Below, piece by piece: positions 15,349 to 26,502 of a stretch of 59,514 bases of DNA (the stretch's first letter is position 1; the number at the start of each line of letters is the position of its first letter). Source of the stretch: Pseudobdellovibrionaceae bacterium (GTDB lineage: Bacteria; Bdellovibrionota; Bdellovibrionia; Bdellovibrionales; Bdellovibrionaceae); NCBI GenBank assembly GCA_021731025.1, contig JAKFYD010000033.1:1-59514 (forward strand), read 5' to 3'. A program made the position numbers and the translations under genes. The notes beneath the pieces are model-generated. The model was not told the DNA's origin, did not search any database, and was given only the letters and a program-made list of their open reading frames with translations.

Positions 15349-15629
15349 AGGAAAATAATTGCACTGGCAAAAGATATCAGTCAAATGTAAACTTTAGAAG
15401 GAACCCGTTTTAGTTTCGATACATTTGCCCTGACCACCTGGCAGTAAACAAAATTCCATCTACACCACCCGAGCGAATCAAATTGCGACGTCTCATTTCG
15501 TAACGACTAATTCCCGTCTCACCGTCGAACAATTTACCAAAAAAACAAACTTTAAAAGCACGCCTTAACCTTTCCATGCGGCACGACGATTGCTCATATA
15601 CAGAATCAACACTAACGAGAGGAACCCCC

Positions 15630-16679
15630 ATGCTACCGCTTCACAAAATTTTACGGCTTACTTTGATTTCAGCTACTTTAGTTTTGTCTGTGACAACAAG
15701 CTTCGCCAAAGAAAAAAAACGTCCCGAATGGGCCAACGAAACTTTTAGACAGATGAATGCACTTTCAAAAGATGCTTCTAAAGACATCAAAGAGTTCATC
15801 AAAGAGAACCCTGACTGGGTTGCTGACGCTTTCGGCGGAACAATCTATGACCGCAAAGAAGCGTTTAAAGCAATAGTTAGAGATCCTATTCACGCTATAG
15901 ACGTGGGTATCAATGACTTAAAAAAGAATTTGGGACTCAATTATGAACCATCGGATGGATTAACTAACCTTTGCACCTCGCCGCGCATTTGCCTGGGTAT
16001 GCAATATATTACGGCCAAATCCATTTTAGAAAATATGTCAAAGTATCCTGATCTTGAATTTTATATGGGCTCAACTGGTGATGAAAAGCATAACTTTATC
16101 GTTATGATTCCAAAGGGCATCGAAAAGACCCAAGAGAATATGGAAAAGTTTTCCATTATATTTGATCCTTACCCTTCACAAAGTGGCGAGATTGATCAGT
16201 TCCTGCACTTTGGTTTTGAACCTCTGTACAAGGGCATGAGTTTTATGCCCTTGATAAATCAGGATAGCTTAGACCTGGTCTTCGGCAAGAATCCCTTTGG
16301 ATCGCCAACCCCAACTCCCGATCCAGATCCTACCCCAACTCCAGACGTTTGCGCTGGCGGTATCTATAAAACTAATCCCGACGGAACTGCAGTGATGGCC
16401 CAAGCTGCCGATGGAAAATACTACCCTGTTGCGGGCTCTCCTCTTGTGTGGGCGCTATTTGTTGCAGCCTCACCCCAAGGAACTGTCTCTGCATCAATGG
16501 GTTATACTCTGACAACTCAGTGTGATTGGAATGCTCATCCCGAGTACCTTCAACAGGCTCTTGCAACCGTGAATCCTGCTACCGGTTTCAACTGTATCGG
16601 GATTTACAATATGGCACCGGGAACTCTTATTGGAACTTCTCTTCCAAAAACAGGATTTAGCTCCATCCACTGCCCTTAA
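15630..16679 (+). CDS. Secreted two-domain hypothetical protein with Pro-Thr-Asp linker
   Basis: 349 residues from the ATG at 15630, preceded by GAGAGGA. A signal peptide (residues 1-25, ending SFA|K) is followed by a domain of about 200 residues with one close Cys pair (LCTSPRIC). A linker built from TPTPDPDP units comes next, then a C-terminal domain of about 115 residues with four cysteines (VCAGG, TQCDW, FNCIG, IHCP). I do not recognise either domain. The layout suggests an exported, possibly cell-surface protein with a disulfide-stabilised module. An AT-rich gap of about 280 bases precedes it. Confidence 0.75.
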   Translation: MLPLHKILRLTLISATLVLSVTTSFAKEKKRPEWANETFRQMNALSKDASKDIKEFIKENPDWVADAFGGTIYDRKEAFKAIVRDPIHAIDVGINDLKKNLGLNYEPSDGLTNLCTSPRICLGMQYITAKSILENMSKYPDLEFYMGSTGDEKHNFIVMIPKGIEKTQENMEKFSIIFDPYPSQSGEIDQFLHFGFEPLYKGMSFMPLINQDSLDLVFGKNPFGSPTPTPDPDPTPTPDVCAGGIYKTNPDGTAVMAQAADGKYYPVAGSPLVWALFVAASPQGTVSASMGYTLTTQCDWNAHPEYLQQALATVNPATGFNCIGIYNMAPGTLIGTSLPKTGFSSIHCP

Positions 16680-16688
16680 TATGAAAAG

Positions 16689-16712
16689 GGGTAGGCACAA
16701 ATGTGTCTACCC
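16689..16712. terminator. Bidirectional terminator-like hairpin
   Basis: GGGTAGGCACA pairs with TGTGTCTACCC (one G-T wobble) around a two-base loop, between convergent genes ending at 16679 (+) and 16707 (-). The flanks are moderately T-rich in both directions. Confidence 0.65.
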
Positions 16713-17258
16713 TAACTCTTTAGACCAAAGCCTTACGACTTCACATTCTTCAGAAAAACTTTCGCCACTCACACTCATCACTCCGTCATTGAAAACAAGA
16801 TTCCAACGATTTTCTTTTTCGATATGTCCTTGAAGCCGTTCCAAAAATTTTGAAGGAATCGAAATGATCTGAACTTCTTCTTTCCGGAAGATTTTTTCTT
16901 TCGCCATCTCGGTCAAAAGAATTTGCGGATTTTTATAGGTAAAAATTTGCACGATGTTGGCCGCTTTAGAGGCTTTATGTATTTTTCGGTTGGAAGGATT
17001 TCCAATCTCAATCCAAAGAGAAAACCCCCCTTGAAGATTTGCGACACTTAAAGCAGGTCCTTCGGGATCGCCTAATCCCGAGGCCGAGATCTCGAGCCTT
17101 TCCTCGTAACTGAGAGCATAGGCGACTACTCGTGTGAGAAGATAATCTAAACTTTCTGAAGGATGTTGGGCCAGGCGAAAATCAAGAGTTTCATAGCAAT
17201 TCTTCTCTAGATTCGAGAGTTCAATTTTAAAGCGGTAGAGTTTTGAAGCTAATGCCAT
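16707..17258 (-). CDS. yaeQ: YaeQ-family protein
   Basis: 183 residues matching the YaeQ family along its length: MALASKLYRFKIELSNLE start, RLAQHPSESLDYLLTRVVAY, SYEERLEIS, FSLWIEIGNPS and VQIFTY. The family has a PD-(D/E)XK nuclease-like fold of unresolved physiological role. It starts 11 bases after the cheB stop and is likely the last gene of the chemosensory transcript, though a functional link is not implied. A hairpin terminator overlaps its stop. Confidence 0.88.
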   Translation of the reverse strand: MALASKLYRFKIELSNLEKNCYETLDFRLAQHPSESLDYLLTRVVAYALSYEERLEISASGLGDPEGPALSVANLQGGFSLWIEIGNPSNRKIHKASKAANIVQIFTYKNPQILLTEMAKEKIFRKEEVQIISIPSKFLERLQGHIEKENRWNLVFNDGVMSVSGESFSEECEVVRLWSKELG

Positions 17259-17269
17259 TTGATAATTTC

Positions 17270-18313
17270 TTATTTGTAAATTTGCTCAACGATCAAAGCT
17301 GAAAGTCGCTCAAGAGGGGCTTCAAAATTTGCGGTACTGCCTTCGATGATACATCTAGGCATACCGAACACGACACAAGAAGATGCTGACTCAGCTAAAA
17401 CGCGGCCACCCAATTTGCGAATGGATTTACTTCCTTCAAAGCCATCGCTTCCCATGCCCGTCATGACCAAGGCAAGCACTCCTGAACCTGCAGCTGCGGC
17501 AGCACTTTCGAAAAGCACGTCCACTGAAGGATGGTGTAAAGATTCAAGAGGTTCATGCGAAACCACGGCAAAATATTTTCCGTGATGGCTACGAATTTTA
17601 AGATGTCTTCCTCCCGCTGCAATGACAGCACGGCCAGGAATTAACTCCATTCCATCGTGAGCTTCATCCACTTGGATTGAACCAATTTTACTGAGACGAG
17701 CGGCCAAAGGAGCGGTGTAGCCCGCCGGTATGTGAAGAGCAATTGCAATTGGAACTGGTAGACCCTGCGGTAAGGATTTAAAAAGGCTGGTTAAAGCTTG
17801 AGGCCCACCCGTCGATGTTCCGATCACGACTAATTTTGTTGCTGAAACTTTCGAAAGATCAGGCAAAAATTTTTGAGCGGTTTCGTCCACCAAGAGAGAT
17901 CCCATTTTGGGCTTTGCAGTAGCCGCTGCTTTGACTTTGGCGATGAGTTCATCTGACAAATCGTAGAGGCGGTCCGTAGGTAGCAAAGTTGGCTTTGTGA
18001 CAAGTTCAATGGCGCCATTTTGCAAAGCTTCGATAGCGAGATCAGAATCCGCAGCCGAGGAACTAACAACGATAACCCGAGGGGCATTCTCTTTTGAAAG
18101 AGTTCGCAAAAATCCAATACCGTCCAAATCGGGCATCATCAAATCAAGAGTAACAACATCGGGACGAACTTCAGGAATTTTTTCGAGAGCCTCGAGTCCA
18201 TCTCGAGCAATGCCGACGACATCAATTTCAGGATCGCGTGATAAAATATCGCGGATCACTTTTCTAGCGAAGGCAGAGTCATCGACAACTAAGACTCGAA
18301 TACGTGGATTCAC
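17270..18313 (-). CDS. cheB: Chemotaxis response regulator and glutamate methylesterase CheB
   Basis: 347 residues: a receiver (about 1-105) with phospho-acceptor D57 and KP motif, a linker, and a methylesterase domain with catalytic S167 (GTSTGG), H194 (ALHIPAGYT) and D290 (MTGMGSDG). It removes methyl groups from, and deamidates, receptor glutamates when phosphorylated by CheA. The GTG start overlaps the cheR stop (GTGA). All catalytic residues are intact. Confidence 0.97.
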   Translation of the reverse strand: MNPRIRVLVVDDSAFARKVIRDILSRDPEIDVVGIARDGLEALEKIPEVRPDVVTLDLMMPDLDGIGFLRTLSKENAPRVIVVSSSAADSDLAIEALQNGAIELVTKPTLLPTDRLYDLSDELIAKVKAAATAKPKMGSLLVDETAQKFLPDLSKVSATKLVVIGTSTGGPQALTSLFKSLPQGLPVPIAIALHIPAGYTAPLAARLSKIGSIQVDEAHDGMELIPGRAVIAAGGRHLKIRSHHGKYFAVVSHEPLESLHHPSVDVLFESAAAAAGSGVLALVMTGMGSDGFEGSKSIRKLGGRVLAESASSCVVFGMPRCIIEGSTANFEAPLERLSALIVEQIYK

Positions 18314-19140
18314 GAGTTGCGAACCTTTCTATAGATAAAAGCGCCACCATGTTCTTCACCAACAAAATGTCCCGAGTAACGCAACAAAGATTCTGAAACT
18401 CCAACCAATAAAATTCCATCGTTGATGAGCGATCGCGAAAGCCGATCAAGCACTGCACGAACAACCTGATCCGAGAAATAGATCAGCACATTTCGACAAA
18501 GAATAGCATCGAAGGAACCCAACTGCATGAGCTCAATCTCTGTCATTAGATTCTTTTTTTCCCATTTTATTTTGCTGCACAAATCAGGTTTAACCTGAAA
18601 ATGACCATCACTGTTCGCAGTAAGATATTTTTCAAAAAGATGCGGGGCTGGTATGTTCCTTACCGCGCGCTTGCCGAACTTTCCACTTTGCGCTTTTGCT
18701 AGGACTCGAGAGCTAATATCAGTAGCAACGATCTCAACTTTATCCAGTAGATTCCGGTCATCTAACAACATCGCTAGGGAAAGTGGTTCCTCTCCGGTAG
18801 CGCAAGCCGCGGACCAAATTCTTGGACGCCGACCACTGGCGCACCAAGGTTCAATAAAGTTATCCACGAGGGATTGGATCGCTGGCCATTCTCGGAAAAA
18901 GTAAGTTTCGTTAACGACGAGAGTTTCTGTCAACTCCGTCAACTCTTTCTCTCCGTTCAGGTCGTATCTAAGAAAATAGTAATAATCGAGAAGAGAAGCG
19001 AAACCCACTTCTTGCGCCCGAGATGATAACTTATCTTGGAGAAGCTCCTTATCTCGATGTGAATAAGTAATACCTACTTTTTCTTCAATATAGGAACTGA
19101 GGATAGAGAATACAGGCGGAGAAAGCTCGAGGCTGTTCAT
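18310..19140 (-). CDS. cheR: Chemoreceptor glutamate methyltransferase CheR
   Basis: 276 residues from the ATG at 19140 with TGAGGC nine bases upstream; a longer TTG start would run into the HEAT gene. The N-terminal helical domain (about 1-75) precedes a SAM-binding domain with IWSAACATGEEPLSLA, VATDISSRVLAKA and DAILCRNVLIYF motifs typical of CheR. It methylates receptor glutamates, here most likely on the soluble MCP of the same operon. No TPR extension is present. Confidence 0.96.
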   Translation of the reverse strand: MNSLELSPPVFSILSSYIEEKVGITYSHRDKELLQDKLSSRAQEVGFASLLDYYYFLRYDLNGEKELTELTETLVVNETYFFREWPAIQSLVDNFIEPWCASGRRPRIWSAACATGEEPLSLAMLLDDRNLLDKVEIVATDISSRVLAKAQSGKFGKRAVRNIPAPHLFEKYLTANSDGHFQVKPDLCSKIKWEKKNLMTEIELMQLGSFDAILCRNVLIYFSDQVVRAVLDRLSRSLINDGILLVGVSESLLRYSGHFVGEEHGGAFIYRKVRNS

Positions 19141-19151
19141 GGGATCAAGCC

Positions 19152-21503
19152 TCACTGTCTTAATAACAGACTGCAAATCTGTCTAACTTCTTGATCGGGA
19201 TCATTCTCTTCCGCTTCTTGGAGTGCGGAGACCATTTCGGAATCTCGACGTGCAGCGAGTGCCTGTGCCGCTGCTTTTCGCGCAGCCACATTGTTCAAGC
19301 GAAATGCAGAAAGTAGAGCTGTGCGTGCCTCAGGACGTTGAAGCCGAGATAAAATCGAAATAAGAATGGCCGCCAATTCATGATCTGCAGAGGCAAGCGC
19401 GATCAAAAGACCGGCCACTCGACCTTCGCTGGGAATCAAGAGCGCCGCTTTCGCTTTATTCTTCAATGCGGGAATAGCTAAAAGCTCAACTAAGACTTCC
19501 GTAGCTTCTTGTTCCCGTCTTCCGCCAAGAAATGCAATTGCACTCGCACTGACTTGTTCGTCTCTGTCCGAAGCTGCAGAGCTCAGAGCACCGACCACAC
19601 GACTTGATGGGAATTGGGCGACTGCCGAAAGTGCCATCAATTTTGTCGCAGGATCAGATGAACTGACTGCCGATAAAAGTATTGGTAAATCTTCAATACG
19701 CTTCGCGAGTCCAAGACCGACCAGTGCTGCTCGCCGAATTTCAAGATCCTCGCGCTCGGCAGCAGATCTCAGTGCTTGATGGGCGACAGGCGAATCGAAA
19801 TGAGAGAGCGCTTCGATAGCAGCTACCCGCACTTGACCAGCAACATCTTCGAGCAATTTTACAATCTCTGATGATGCGGGAATATATTTGAGTCGTCCTA
19901 GTGATTGACATGCATAATACCGAGTCCAAGAATCTGTGTCATTCAAACCATTCATCAATAGTGAATAAACTTTTTCATTTCCACTTTGCAGTTGTCCAAG
20001 TGCTCGCATAGATAGAGCCCGAGTTCTTGCAACTTCAGCTTGAGCAGATGCAAAAAGAGCTTCCAGAGCTTCTTTGTTATCGAGAAATGGTAACCCGTAA
20101 AGAGCTGCTTCTTGAACCCGCGGATCAATATCTGACATGCCTTTGAGTAATGGTTGCAATGCCGACGAATCTCCAAAATAGGAAAGAATTCGAAGTGCTG
20201 ATCGACGAACTATGGGATTCACAGACTCAGCCGCCTTGACGGCGAGCTCGCGAGTTTCGCGTGAACCAAAGGCTTGAATAGCCGCCGTCGCCGAATGAAC
20301 GACGCGAAGATTATCATCATCCAGAAGAGGAAATAATTGTTTAACGACATTAGGATTACCTAGTCGTGCTAAAGTGTCACAAGCAAGTGCTTTGACTTCA
20401 GGATCATTATCGCGCAAACAAGTTGCAACCTCGAAGGCTGCAGATGAACGACCAACTAAAGGTAATAAAATTTTCCGTCGTTCACTGGAACCATTGTGAA
20501 TCGCCGAGACAAGTGAAGCATCAGTATCTCGACCAATTTTTTTCAAAGCTGTTGCTGCATTCGAAGCCACTAATCCCTCGCACTGAAGTGCGGCCGTCAA
20601 AGCAGGAACGGCTTCCGCATCACCAATGACTCCAAGAAGATGACAAATTGAGGTTGCTTCGCCAGAATCAGATTGCGGCAAGACTTGTCCTAGTCGTCGG
20701 ACCATTTCATTTTTCACTTGATCGCGCAGAAGATTTTCTATGACAAAAACATCGCCTCCCGATTTTTCTTGATACTGATCTCGTAACTCCCAAAGTGAAA
20801 TCGCTGCGACTCGCACGACCGCATCGACGGGAGACCGTAACAACTCAATCAGTGGCGCTACTGCAGATTTTTCTCCTGATCGGCCTAAGGCGCGTGAAGC
20901 CTCGGGCAAAAAGGTGGGATTAGAAAGCAATTTTACAAGAGGAGCTACCGAGCGTGGATCAGCACTGCGCCCAAGAACGTCAATTGCCGGAAACACTCTG
21001 AAAAAATTTTTACCGCTGACAATATCTATTAAAGCTTCAACAGCTGCACGCCCACCGATTTTACCAAGCGCTTCGATGGCTCCAACGGCAACGTTGTCAT
21101 TATCATGATTTGTCAATTTAACTAAAGTAGGTACCGCGGTCGAAGAACGCCGTCGGCCAAGAATTTGTGCAACGTCTGCAACAATAGCAGGATCTGAATC
21201 TTCAATCAGTAAAACAATATATTTTTCAACGGGTCCACTCGAGGACGAAAGCGCATCCACGACAGCGGCAATCCTGGCTTCATTATCACGTTTATTACGG
21301 AGCAAACCAATCAATGGCTCGATCGCTGAATCACCTGAACGAGCAAGGGAGTCTATAACTGAGCGCCGTACAATCCAACTTGGATCGATAAGCATATCGA
21401 GGAGTTCAGAGATATGGTTAAATCCTTTTTCACTAATTCGTTGAACATGAGCAAATCGTGTCTGCTCGGCATCTGTCAGTGAAAAGGTCTCCGATAAAAT
21501 CAT
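19152..21503 (-). CDS. HEAT-repeat protein embedded in the chemosensory operon
   Basis: 783 residues made almost entirely of HEAT/PBS-lyase-type repeats of about 31 residues, for example [38 protein letters not shown] and [14 protein letters not shown]. It has no signal peptide or membrane segment and no catalytic motif. The ATG overlaps the MCP stop (ATGA), and the gene lies between the receptor and cheR. It is probably a scaffold or adaptor for the soluble receptor array, or a link to an output other than flagella (inference from position). Confidence 0.9.
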   Translation of the reverse strand: MILSETFSLTDAEQTRFAHVQRISEKGFNHISELLDMLIDPSWIVRRSVIDSLARSGDSAIEPLIGLLRNKRDNEARIAAVVDALSSSSGPVEKYIVLLIEDSDPAIVADVAQILGRRRSSTAVPTLVKLTNHDNDNVAVGAIEALGKIGGRAAVEALIDIVSGKNFFRVFPAIDVLGRSADPRSVAPLVKLLSNPTFLPEASRALGRSGEKSAVAPLIELLRSPVDAVVRVAAISLWELRDQYQEKSGGDVFVIENLLRDQVKNEMVRRLGQVLPQSDSGEATSICHLLGVIGDAEAVPALTAALQCEGLVASNAATALKKIGRDTDASLVSAIHNGSSERRKILLPLVGRSSAAFEVATCLRDNDPEVKALACDTLARLGNPNVVKQLFPLLDDDNLRVVHSATAAIQAFGSRETRELAVKAAESVNPIVRRSALRILSYFGDSSALQPLLKGMSDIDPRVQEAALYGLPFLDNKEALEALFASAQAEVARTRALSMRALGQLQSGNEKVYSLLMNGLNDTDSWTRYYACQSLGRLKYIPASSEIVKLLEDVAGQVRVAAIEALSHFDSPVAHQALRSAAEREDLEIRRAALVGLGLAKRIEDLPILLSAVSSSDPATKLMALSAVAQFPSSRVVGALSSAASDRDEQVSASAIAFLGGRREQEATEVLVELLAIPALKNKAKAALLIPSEGRVAGLLIALASADHELAAILISILSRLQRPEARTALLSAFRLNNVAARKAAAQALAARRDSEMVSALQEAEENDPDQEVRQICSLLLRQ

Positions 21504-24037
21504 GCCTGCCCCTGAATATCTTTATGAGGAATTACACGAGGAGATCGTAGGTTCGACTTAATCAATTTCGTATTTTCAATTTGGCTGATCATTGCTTTTT
21601 TCACGCTGGAAATTTGACTAGTTAGTTTGTTCGCATCAGCCGCGATACTTGCCGAAGTCTTCGCATGGGAGGTAATCCCCGCCGAAAGTTCTCTGGCTTG
21701 CTTACGAATGTCTGAAATTGTCGACACGATTTCAAAAGCCGAATTGCTTTGTCCTGCCATTTCGGTATTAATTCGCTGCATGGCCGACGTTTGCTTGACC
21801 ACTGTTGCTGTCAGTGAAGCCGCAGCTTCTGCTTGTTCACTCACGGCTCGAGCATTTTGACGAGCTATACGCCGAATTTCTTCACCTTCACGGGCAAGTT
21901 CCGCAGCGGCTTTTGCTTGCTCTTCTGTAGCTCGCGTAACTTCTTGCGAAAGCCGAGCAACTTCACGGGTTCCCGTCTCAATCTCTTTCGCAGCTCGAGC
22001 CTGTTCTGCAACCGCTCGCGCTGTTTGTGCCGCTTCTTTTCTAGCTTCATCCATGGCGCGGGCAACTTCAGCAGCACCGCTCGACTGCTCAGTCAAACCG
22101 GCAACAGTCCGCCGAGTTGAATCCAACACTTCCTTTGTCGAACCAGAAAGGTCCATCAATATTTTAGTCTGTTCACCCATCGAGTTGCTTGTTTCTTGCG
22201 TGATAGTCCTCATTCGAAGGGCTGCTTTTGCAAGCTGATCTGTGGCGGCTGCTTGTTCACTCACACCTCGAAGCACCGTGCTTGCGTTCGTGGCAAGTTG
22301 AGTATGATTCTTAACCAGTGCTCTTAAAGCATTCGCCTGCTCAATTGTTGCATCTCTTGTTTGGCGCGCCATTGTTCTCATCTCTGTAGCGCTTCGACTT
22401 AAATCTTGAGTCGCGGTGACTTGCTCGGCAGCTGCACGCGCAACCAGGCGGCCTTCTTCAGCAATTTTATGAGTGGCTTGAGTCACAGTTTTTACGGCGC
22501 TCGCTTGTTCAGCACTGGCGCGTTCAATCTCGCCGACAGCACCAGAAACATTTTCCACTCCTCCCAAAATTGCAGAAAGTGCACGCTCAGCTTCAATGGC
22601 ATGACGTCCACCTTCTTCGGCAGTTTTGAGTCCTTTCACGCTAGTGGTTACAGCTTCTCTGGAAGTTGATTGTAATCCCTTAATAATTTTTGCGATATCT
22701 CCACTTGCAGTCGTCGCACGATCTGCCAGGGCACGAATTTCTTCAGCAACAACGGCAAAACCACGACCATGATCACCTGCACGTGCAGCCTCAATACTTG
22801 CATTTAGGGAAAGTAAATTTGTTCGATCAGCGATGAGATTAATTGTCTGAACAATATCGCCAATTTCTTCTGCACGAGCGCCCATCTCTTTAATCACAGA
22901 TGCAGATTCGGCCATGGCATCACGAATTAAATTCAGCCCTTCAATGGATTTCGCAACCGTCTTTCCACCATCACGAGCTTCTGATGTAACACGCTCTGTT
23001 GTCTTACGAGCAACTTCAACAAGACTTACAATTTTATTAGTGGAACTTTCAAGTTGTGCAGCTGCAGTAGCAGTACCGGAAGATGCATTCGCAATTTTAT
23101 CGGCGCTTTGAGCAACAGACTGCCCGGAACGATTCACCTGCTCAATTGCAGTTGCATTAACTTCGACAACCACAGCATTCTTTTCCGCTGTCGCAGCAAC
23201 TTCTTCAACTGAAGCAGCAACTTCTGTTACTGTAGAGGCGGCGCTAGCGACAGCAGTTTCCAGCGCTCTTGTCTGTTCATTCATGGCTCTTGCCGAGCGA
23301 GACATTTCTTCGGCACTGGCCGAAGTTTGCTCAACAGCTGCAGCCATTTCGGTGGCATCATTAGCTACAACACTGAGCCCAGCCGAAACTTGAGTTATTG
23401 TCGCCGCCATCGATGTAACTTGTTGTCCTACAACACCAGCATCTTTTGCTAACCGGGTAATCCCCTTGGACATTTGTTCAATCGTTGCAGCAACCTCTTG
23501 AATAGTGGCAGCGTTCGATTCACCACTTTTTAGAACTTCAGTGACACTGGCTGAACTTTCAGTAGCTGCAGATGTGAGTTGTTGGCTTGCAGCTGCAAGG
23601 TCACTGGCATTAACACTGACACCTCGAATTGACCGCGAAAGTTCTTCAATTGTTGCCGCAACTTTTTCGGTTGAACCTGCTAGACCTTCTGTGTCCCGAC
23701 GAACACCAGCTATAGATGCTGTTACTTCCTGAAGACCAGATGATGCTCCCTCAAGACCCCGCAAAGTTTCGGTTGTTGTCTCGGCAACTTCTTTTTGTGA
23801 TCGTGCTAAGCCTTGCAATGAAGCCGCTGTTTGTTCGATTCCAGCAGCGACGATCTCGACAGCACTGCGCATCTGTTCTCCGGCTGCAGCGGTCTCGCTT
23901 CCTGATGCGACAATTCTTTGTGTCGCTTCTTCAAGGGCCCGAGTGGTCAGCGTGGATTCCCCCAGCGAATTCGCAATTTCTTCCGCCAATGTGACGGCGG
24001 TAATTACACCTTGTGTTCCATTATTATTTTTAGCCAT
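21500..24037 (-). CDS. Soluble methyl-accepting chemotaxis protein without sensor or membrane segments
   Basis: 845 residues, nearly all heptad coiled coil rich in Ala, Thr, Ser and Glu. No transmembrane helix and no recognisable ligand domain are seen. The signalling tip is present near residues 410-440 ([29 protein letters not shown]), binding CheA and CheW. Long arms on both sides are made of repeated (A/S)EQ-type segments ([24 protein letters not shown]). There is no C-terminal CheR-tethering pentapeptide. It resembles cytoplasmic receptors such as Myxococcus FrzCD. A strong AAGGAG site precedes the ATG. The input may come through other proteins. Confidence 0.93.
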   Translation of the reverse strand: MAKNNNGTQGVITAVTLAEEIANSLGESTLTTRALEEATQRIVASGSETAAAGEQMRSAVEIVAAGIEQTAASLQGLARSQKEVAETTTETLRGLEGASSGLQEVTASIAGVRRDTEGLAGSTEKVAATIEELSRSIRGVSVNASDLAAASQQLTSAATESSASVTEVLKSGESNAATIQEVAATIEQMSKGITRLAKDAGVVGQQVTSMAATITQVSAGLSVVANDATEMAAAVEQTSASAEEMSRSARAMNEQTRALETAVASAASTVTEVAASVEEVAATAEKNAVVVEVNATAIEQVNRSGQSVAQSADKIANASSGTATAAAQLESSTNKIVSLVEVARKTTERVTSEARDGGKTVAKSIEGLNLIRDAMAESASVIKEMGARAEEIGDIVQTINLIADRTNLLSLNASIEAARAGDHGRGFAVVAEEIRALADRATTASGDIAKIIKGLQSTSREAVTTSVKGLKTAEEGGRHAIEAERALSAILGGVENVSGAVGEIERASAEQASAVKTVTQATHKIAEEGRLVARAAAEQVTATQDLSRSATEMRTMARQTRDATIEQANALRALVKNHTQLATNASTVLRGVSEQAAATDQLAKAALRMRTITQETSNSMGEQTKILMDLSGSTKEVLDSTRRTVAGLTEQSSGAAEVARAMDEARKEAAQTARAVAEQARAAKEIETGTREVARLSQEVTRATEEQAKAAAELAREGEEIRRIARQNARAVSEQAEAAASLTATVVKQTSAMQRINTEMAGQSNSAFEIVSTISDIRKQARELSAGITSHAKTSASIAADANKLTSQISSVKKAMISQIENTKLIKSNLRSPRVIPHKDIQGQA

Positions 24038-24464
24038 GGGAAATCTCCTTACCTATTACTTTTTCTGAATCTAACAACATGATTATACGATTTTTAAGTT
24101 GGGCAACGGACTTGATATATCCAGCCGATTGCACAGCAACAACTCCCGGGGGAGTTTTAAATTGCTCTGCTGAAATATTTTGAACCTCGCGCGCACTGTC
24201 GACAAGAATTCCAACAAGCCTTTCACCAAAGATCATCACCACAACTCTTGAATCCAGTGTTGGCTTCAAGGACTCAAGTCCGAAACGCACACGAAGATCA
24301 AGTACTGGGATGATTTGACCTCGGACTTGAATAAGTCCCGCGACATAAGTTGGCGCTCCCGGCACAGGAGTAGCTCCCGAATAGGCTTCCATTTGAAAAA
24401 CATTATCAGCAGGAACTGCGTATTCGGAATCACCAACTTTACAAATGACGTAAAGAGAACTCAT
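24030..24464 (-). CDS. cheW: Chemotaxis coupling protein CheW
   Basis: 144 residues forming a single CheW domain: [40 protein letters not shown] and VLDLRVRFG. It couples the receptor to CheA. The ATG overlaps the cheA stop, and its own end overlaps the start of the MCP gene by eight bases, indicating tight co-translation. Confidence 0.95.
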   Translation of the reverse strand: MSSLYVICKVGDSEYAVPADNVFQMEAYSGATPVPGAPTYVAGLIQVRGQIIPVLDLRVRFGLESLKPTLDSRVVVMIFGERLVGILVDSAREVQNISAEQFKTPPGVVAVQSAGYIKSVAQLKNRIIMLLDSEKVIGKEISHG

Positions 24465-26500
24465 AGATGCACCTCAGCTGTTGACGCATATTCTGCGCCT
24501 AAACTTGCTAAATCTAACACTAACGTTGGATGCCCATCCCCAAGATCGGTAGCACCGTTCATCCCTTTTGTGCGAATCAAACTGTCATCAAGGGGGCGAA
24601 TGACGACTTCTTGCTGACCCAGCATTCGATCAATACCAAAAGCCACTGCACCATTGAGCTGATTCACCACAATGGCCCGCGATGGTATTGTTTGCTCGGG
24701 TTGATTCTTTAAAACTGATTCAAGAACAAGAAAAGGAATTGTTTCCCCACGACGACTCAACAAACGGGGTTGAGGACCGTGGCCAGTGATCGAAGGTGAT
24801 AAGGATAAACGAGTTGGGTCCACTTCAAGGATTTCATCAATCATTGCAACAGGAGCAACAAAGACCTGACCGCCCGAAATAAAACTCATCACATCAATGA
24901 TTGTTATGCTCACTGGAACACGCAAAATGAAAACGGTTCCCTTTCCTTCCTGTGTTGAAAGCGAAAGGCTACCACCGAGCATTTCTAAAGTTTTCTTAAC
25001 AATGTCCATTCCCATACCACGACCACTTGTGAGAGAAACATCCTCACGAGTCGAAAGGCCCGGAGTGCAGATTTGCTTAAGAAGTTCTTCATTCTTATTG
25101 GCCACGGGCTGACCCGATTTTCGCGCGACAGCTTCACGGTCAATTCCGCGTCCGTCATCCTTAATCGTAATGGTCAAGGCCGTGCCTGATGAGTCTTCAC
25201 AATGAACAGTGATAACACCGGTTTCATCTTTGCCCGAATTTTTTCGCTCAGTTTTTGATTCAATGGCGTGATCAACTGAATTACGAATGATGTGAATGAT
25301 TGCAGGGAAAATTTTGTCAGCAACAGCCTTGTCAACTTCGGCTGAGCCGGCTTGAATAAATACGTCAATGGACTTGCCAAGATCTTTCGTGAGGCCACGA
25401 ACAACTAAAGGTAAACGTTGCAGCAGTTCAGCAAGAGAAACCATGCGAGCTTGAGTAACAGCTGTTCTTAGTCGTTTAAGCTGCCGGCCATTTTCTGAAA
25501 CGATCGCGTTTAATTCCCGCGTATCAATTCCTTTGGCTGACATTTTCTCTGTTATCTTTGTGAGTTTCGAACGTGTTACAATAAGTTCAGACAAGCGCTC
25601 CAACACTTCATCAAGTTTTCGAATATTAACCCGAACTGAAGCACTTTCGCTTTCTGTGGAAGACGTTTGATCTTCAAAATCATCTTCTTCCAATATTGAA
25701 AGCAAAGCTTTTTCCTCGTCAGAAGCCACTGGCTCCTTAACTTCCACTTCATTGATCGCATTTCCTGAAACCCCTAGAACAGTTGCAATATCTTCAAGAT
25801 TTAACTCTGTAAGTATTAAAAGATAAAATGCAATGCCCGTCGGCGCTCTGACAGCGGAATGAGGAGCAACCTTGATTAACTCGGCAATTTTATGAATTCG
25901 CTCACGAATAGTCGTAATATTCAAACCAACTGCCATATTTTCTGGAGAAGGTTCAAAATCCACAAGAATTAATTTTCGATGAGCAGCAAGACCTTGCAAC
26001 ACTTGCTCACGATCTCCCACGGTTAACGAAGAAAGGATTTCTTTTGGAAGCTGAAGATCCTGTCCTGCCGAAGGTTTTGTCTTGGGCAGATCGGAACTTT
26101 GAAGATGAATAAGTTCTTGGATTAATCGTGAAGATATTTTTTGTATTCCGGAAACTCCAACTTTAGGAATTGATTTGACCCGTTCTTCGATAACTTGTGT
26201 TCCTTTGACTAACAGATCTAATGCAACCTCTGATAATTGACCGCCAGCCCGATCTGCAGTTCGCAAGAGACCTTCCAATTCGTGAGAGATATCAACGATG
26301 GGGCCTGCTCCCACCATTGAGGCCAAGCCTTTAATGGTATGGAACGATCGGAAGAGCTCACGCACAGCTCGGGGCTCTAAACGACCAGCTCGTAGAGCTT
26401 CAGAAACTAAAACAAGGTTATGATTGACTGAATGAAGATGCTCGTCGGCTTCCAGAATAAATCCCGCAACAAATTCCTGCAGATTTACTTCGGAGGCCAT
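24461..26500 (-). CDS. cheA: Chemotaxis histidine kinase CheA
   Basis: 679 residues from the ATG at 26500, which follows the cheY stop. The Hpt domain has H54 in RSFHTIKGLASM. A variable middle region (about 120-285) shows no clear CheY-binding P2. A dimerisation helix pair (about 290-350), an HATPase domain with IIRNSVDHAIE, IKDDGRGID and GRGMGMDIV, and a C-terminal CheW-like regulatory domain follow. It autophosphorylates and passes phosphate to CheY and CheB of this operon. Confidence 0.96.
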   Translation of the reverse strand: MASEVNLQEFVAGFILEADEHLHSVNHNLVLVSEALRAGRLEPRAVRELFRSFHTIKGLASMVGAGPIVDISHELEGLLRTADRAGGQLSEVALDLLVKGTQVIEERVKSIPKVGVSGIQKISSRLIQELIHLQSSDLPKTKPSAGQDLQLPKEILSSLTVGDREQVLQGLAAHRKLILVDFEPSPENMAVGLNITTIRERIHKIAELIKVAPHSAVRAPTGIAFYLLILTELNLEDIATVLGVSGNAINEVEVKEPVASDEEKALLSILEEDDFEDQTSSTESESASVRVNIRKLDEVLERLSELIVTRSKLTKITEKMSAKGIDTRELNAIVSENGRQLKRLRTAVTQARMVSLAELLQRLPLVVRGLTKDLGKSIDVFIQAGSAEVDKAVADKIFPAIIHIIRNSVDHAIESKTERKNSGKDETGVITVHCEDSSGTALTITIKDDGRGIDREAVARKSGQPVANKNEELLKQICTPGLSTREDVSLTSGRGMGMDIVKKTLEMLGGSLSLSTQEGKGTVFILRVPVSITIIDVMSFISGGQVFVAPVAMIDEILEVDPTRLSLSPSITGHGPQPRLLSRRGETIPFLVLESVLKNQPEQTIPSRAIVVNQLNGAVAFGIDRMLGQQEVVIRPLDDSLIRTKGMNGATDLGDGHPTLVLDLASLGAEYASTAEVHL

Positions 26501-26502
26501 AA

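Noticed and set aside
15410-15631. 73-aa minus-strand frame overlapping the start of the exported two-domain protein
   Set aside because: No good ribosome binding site and it covers the promoter and start of the well-supported plus gene. It could be a relic, but support is insufficient.
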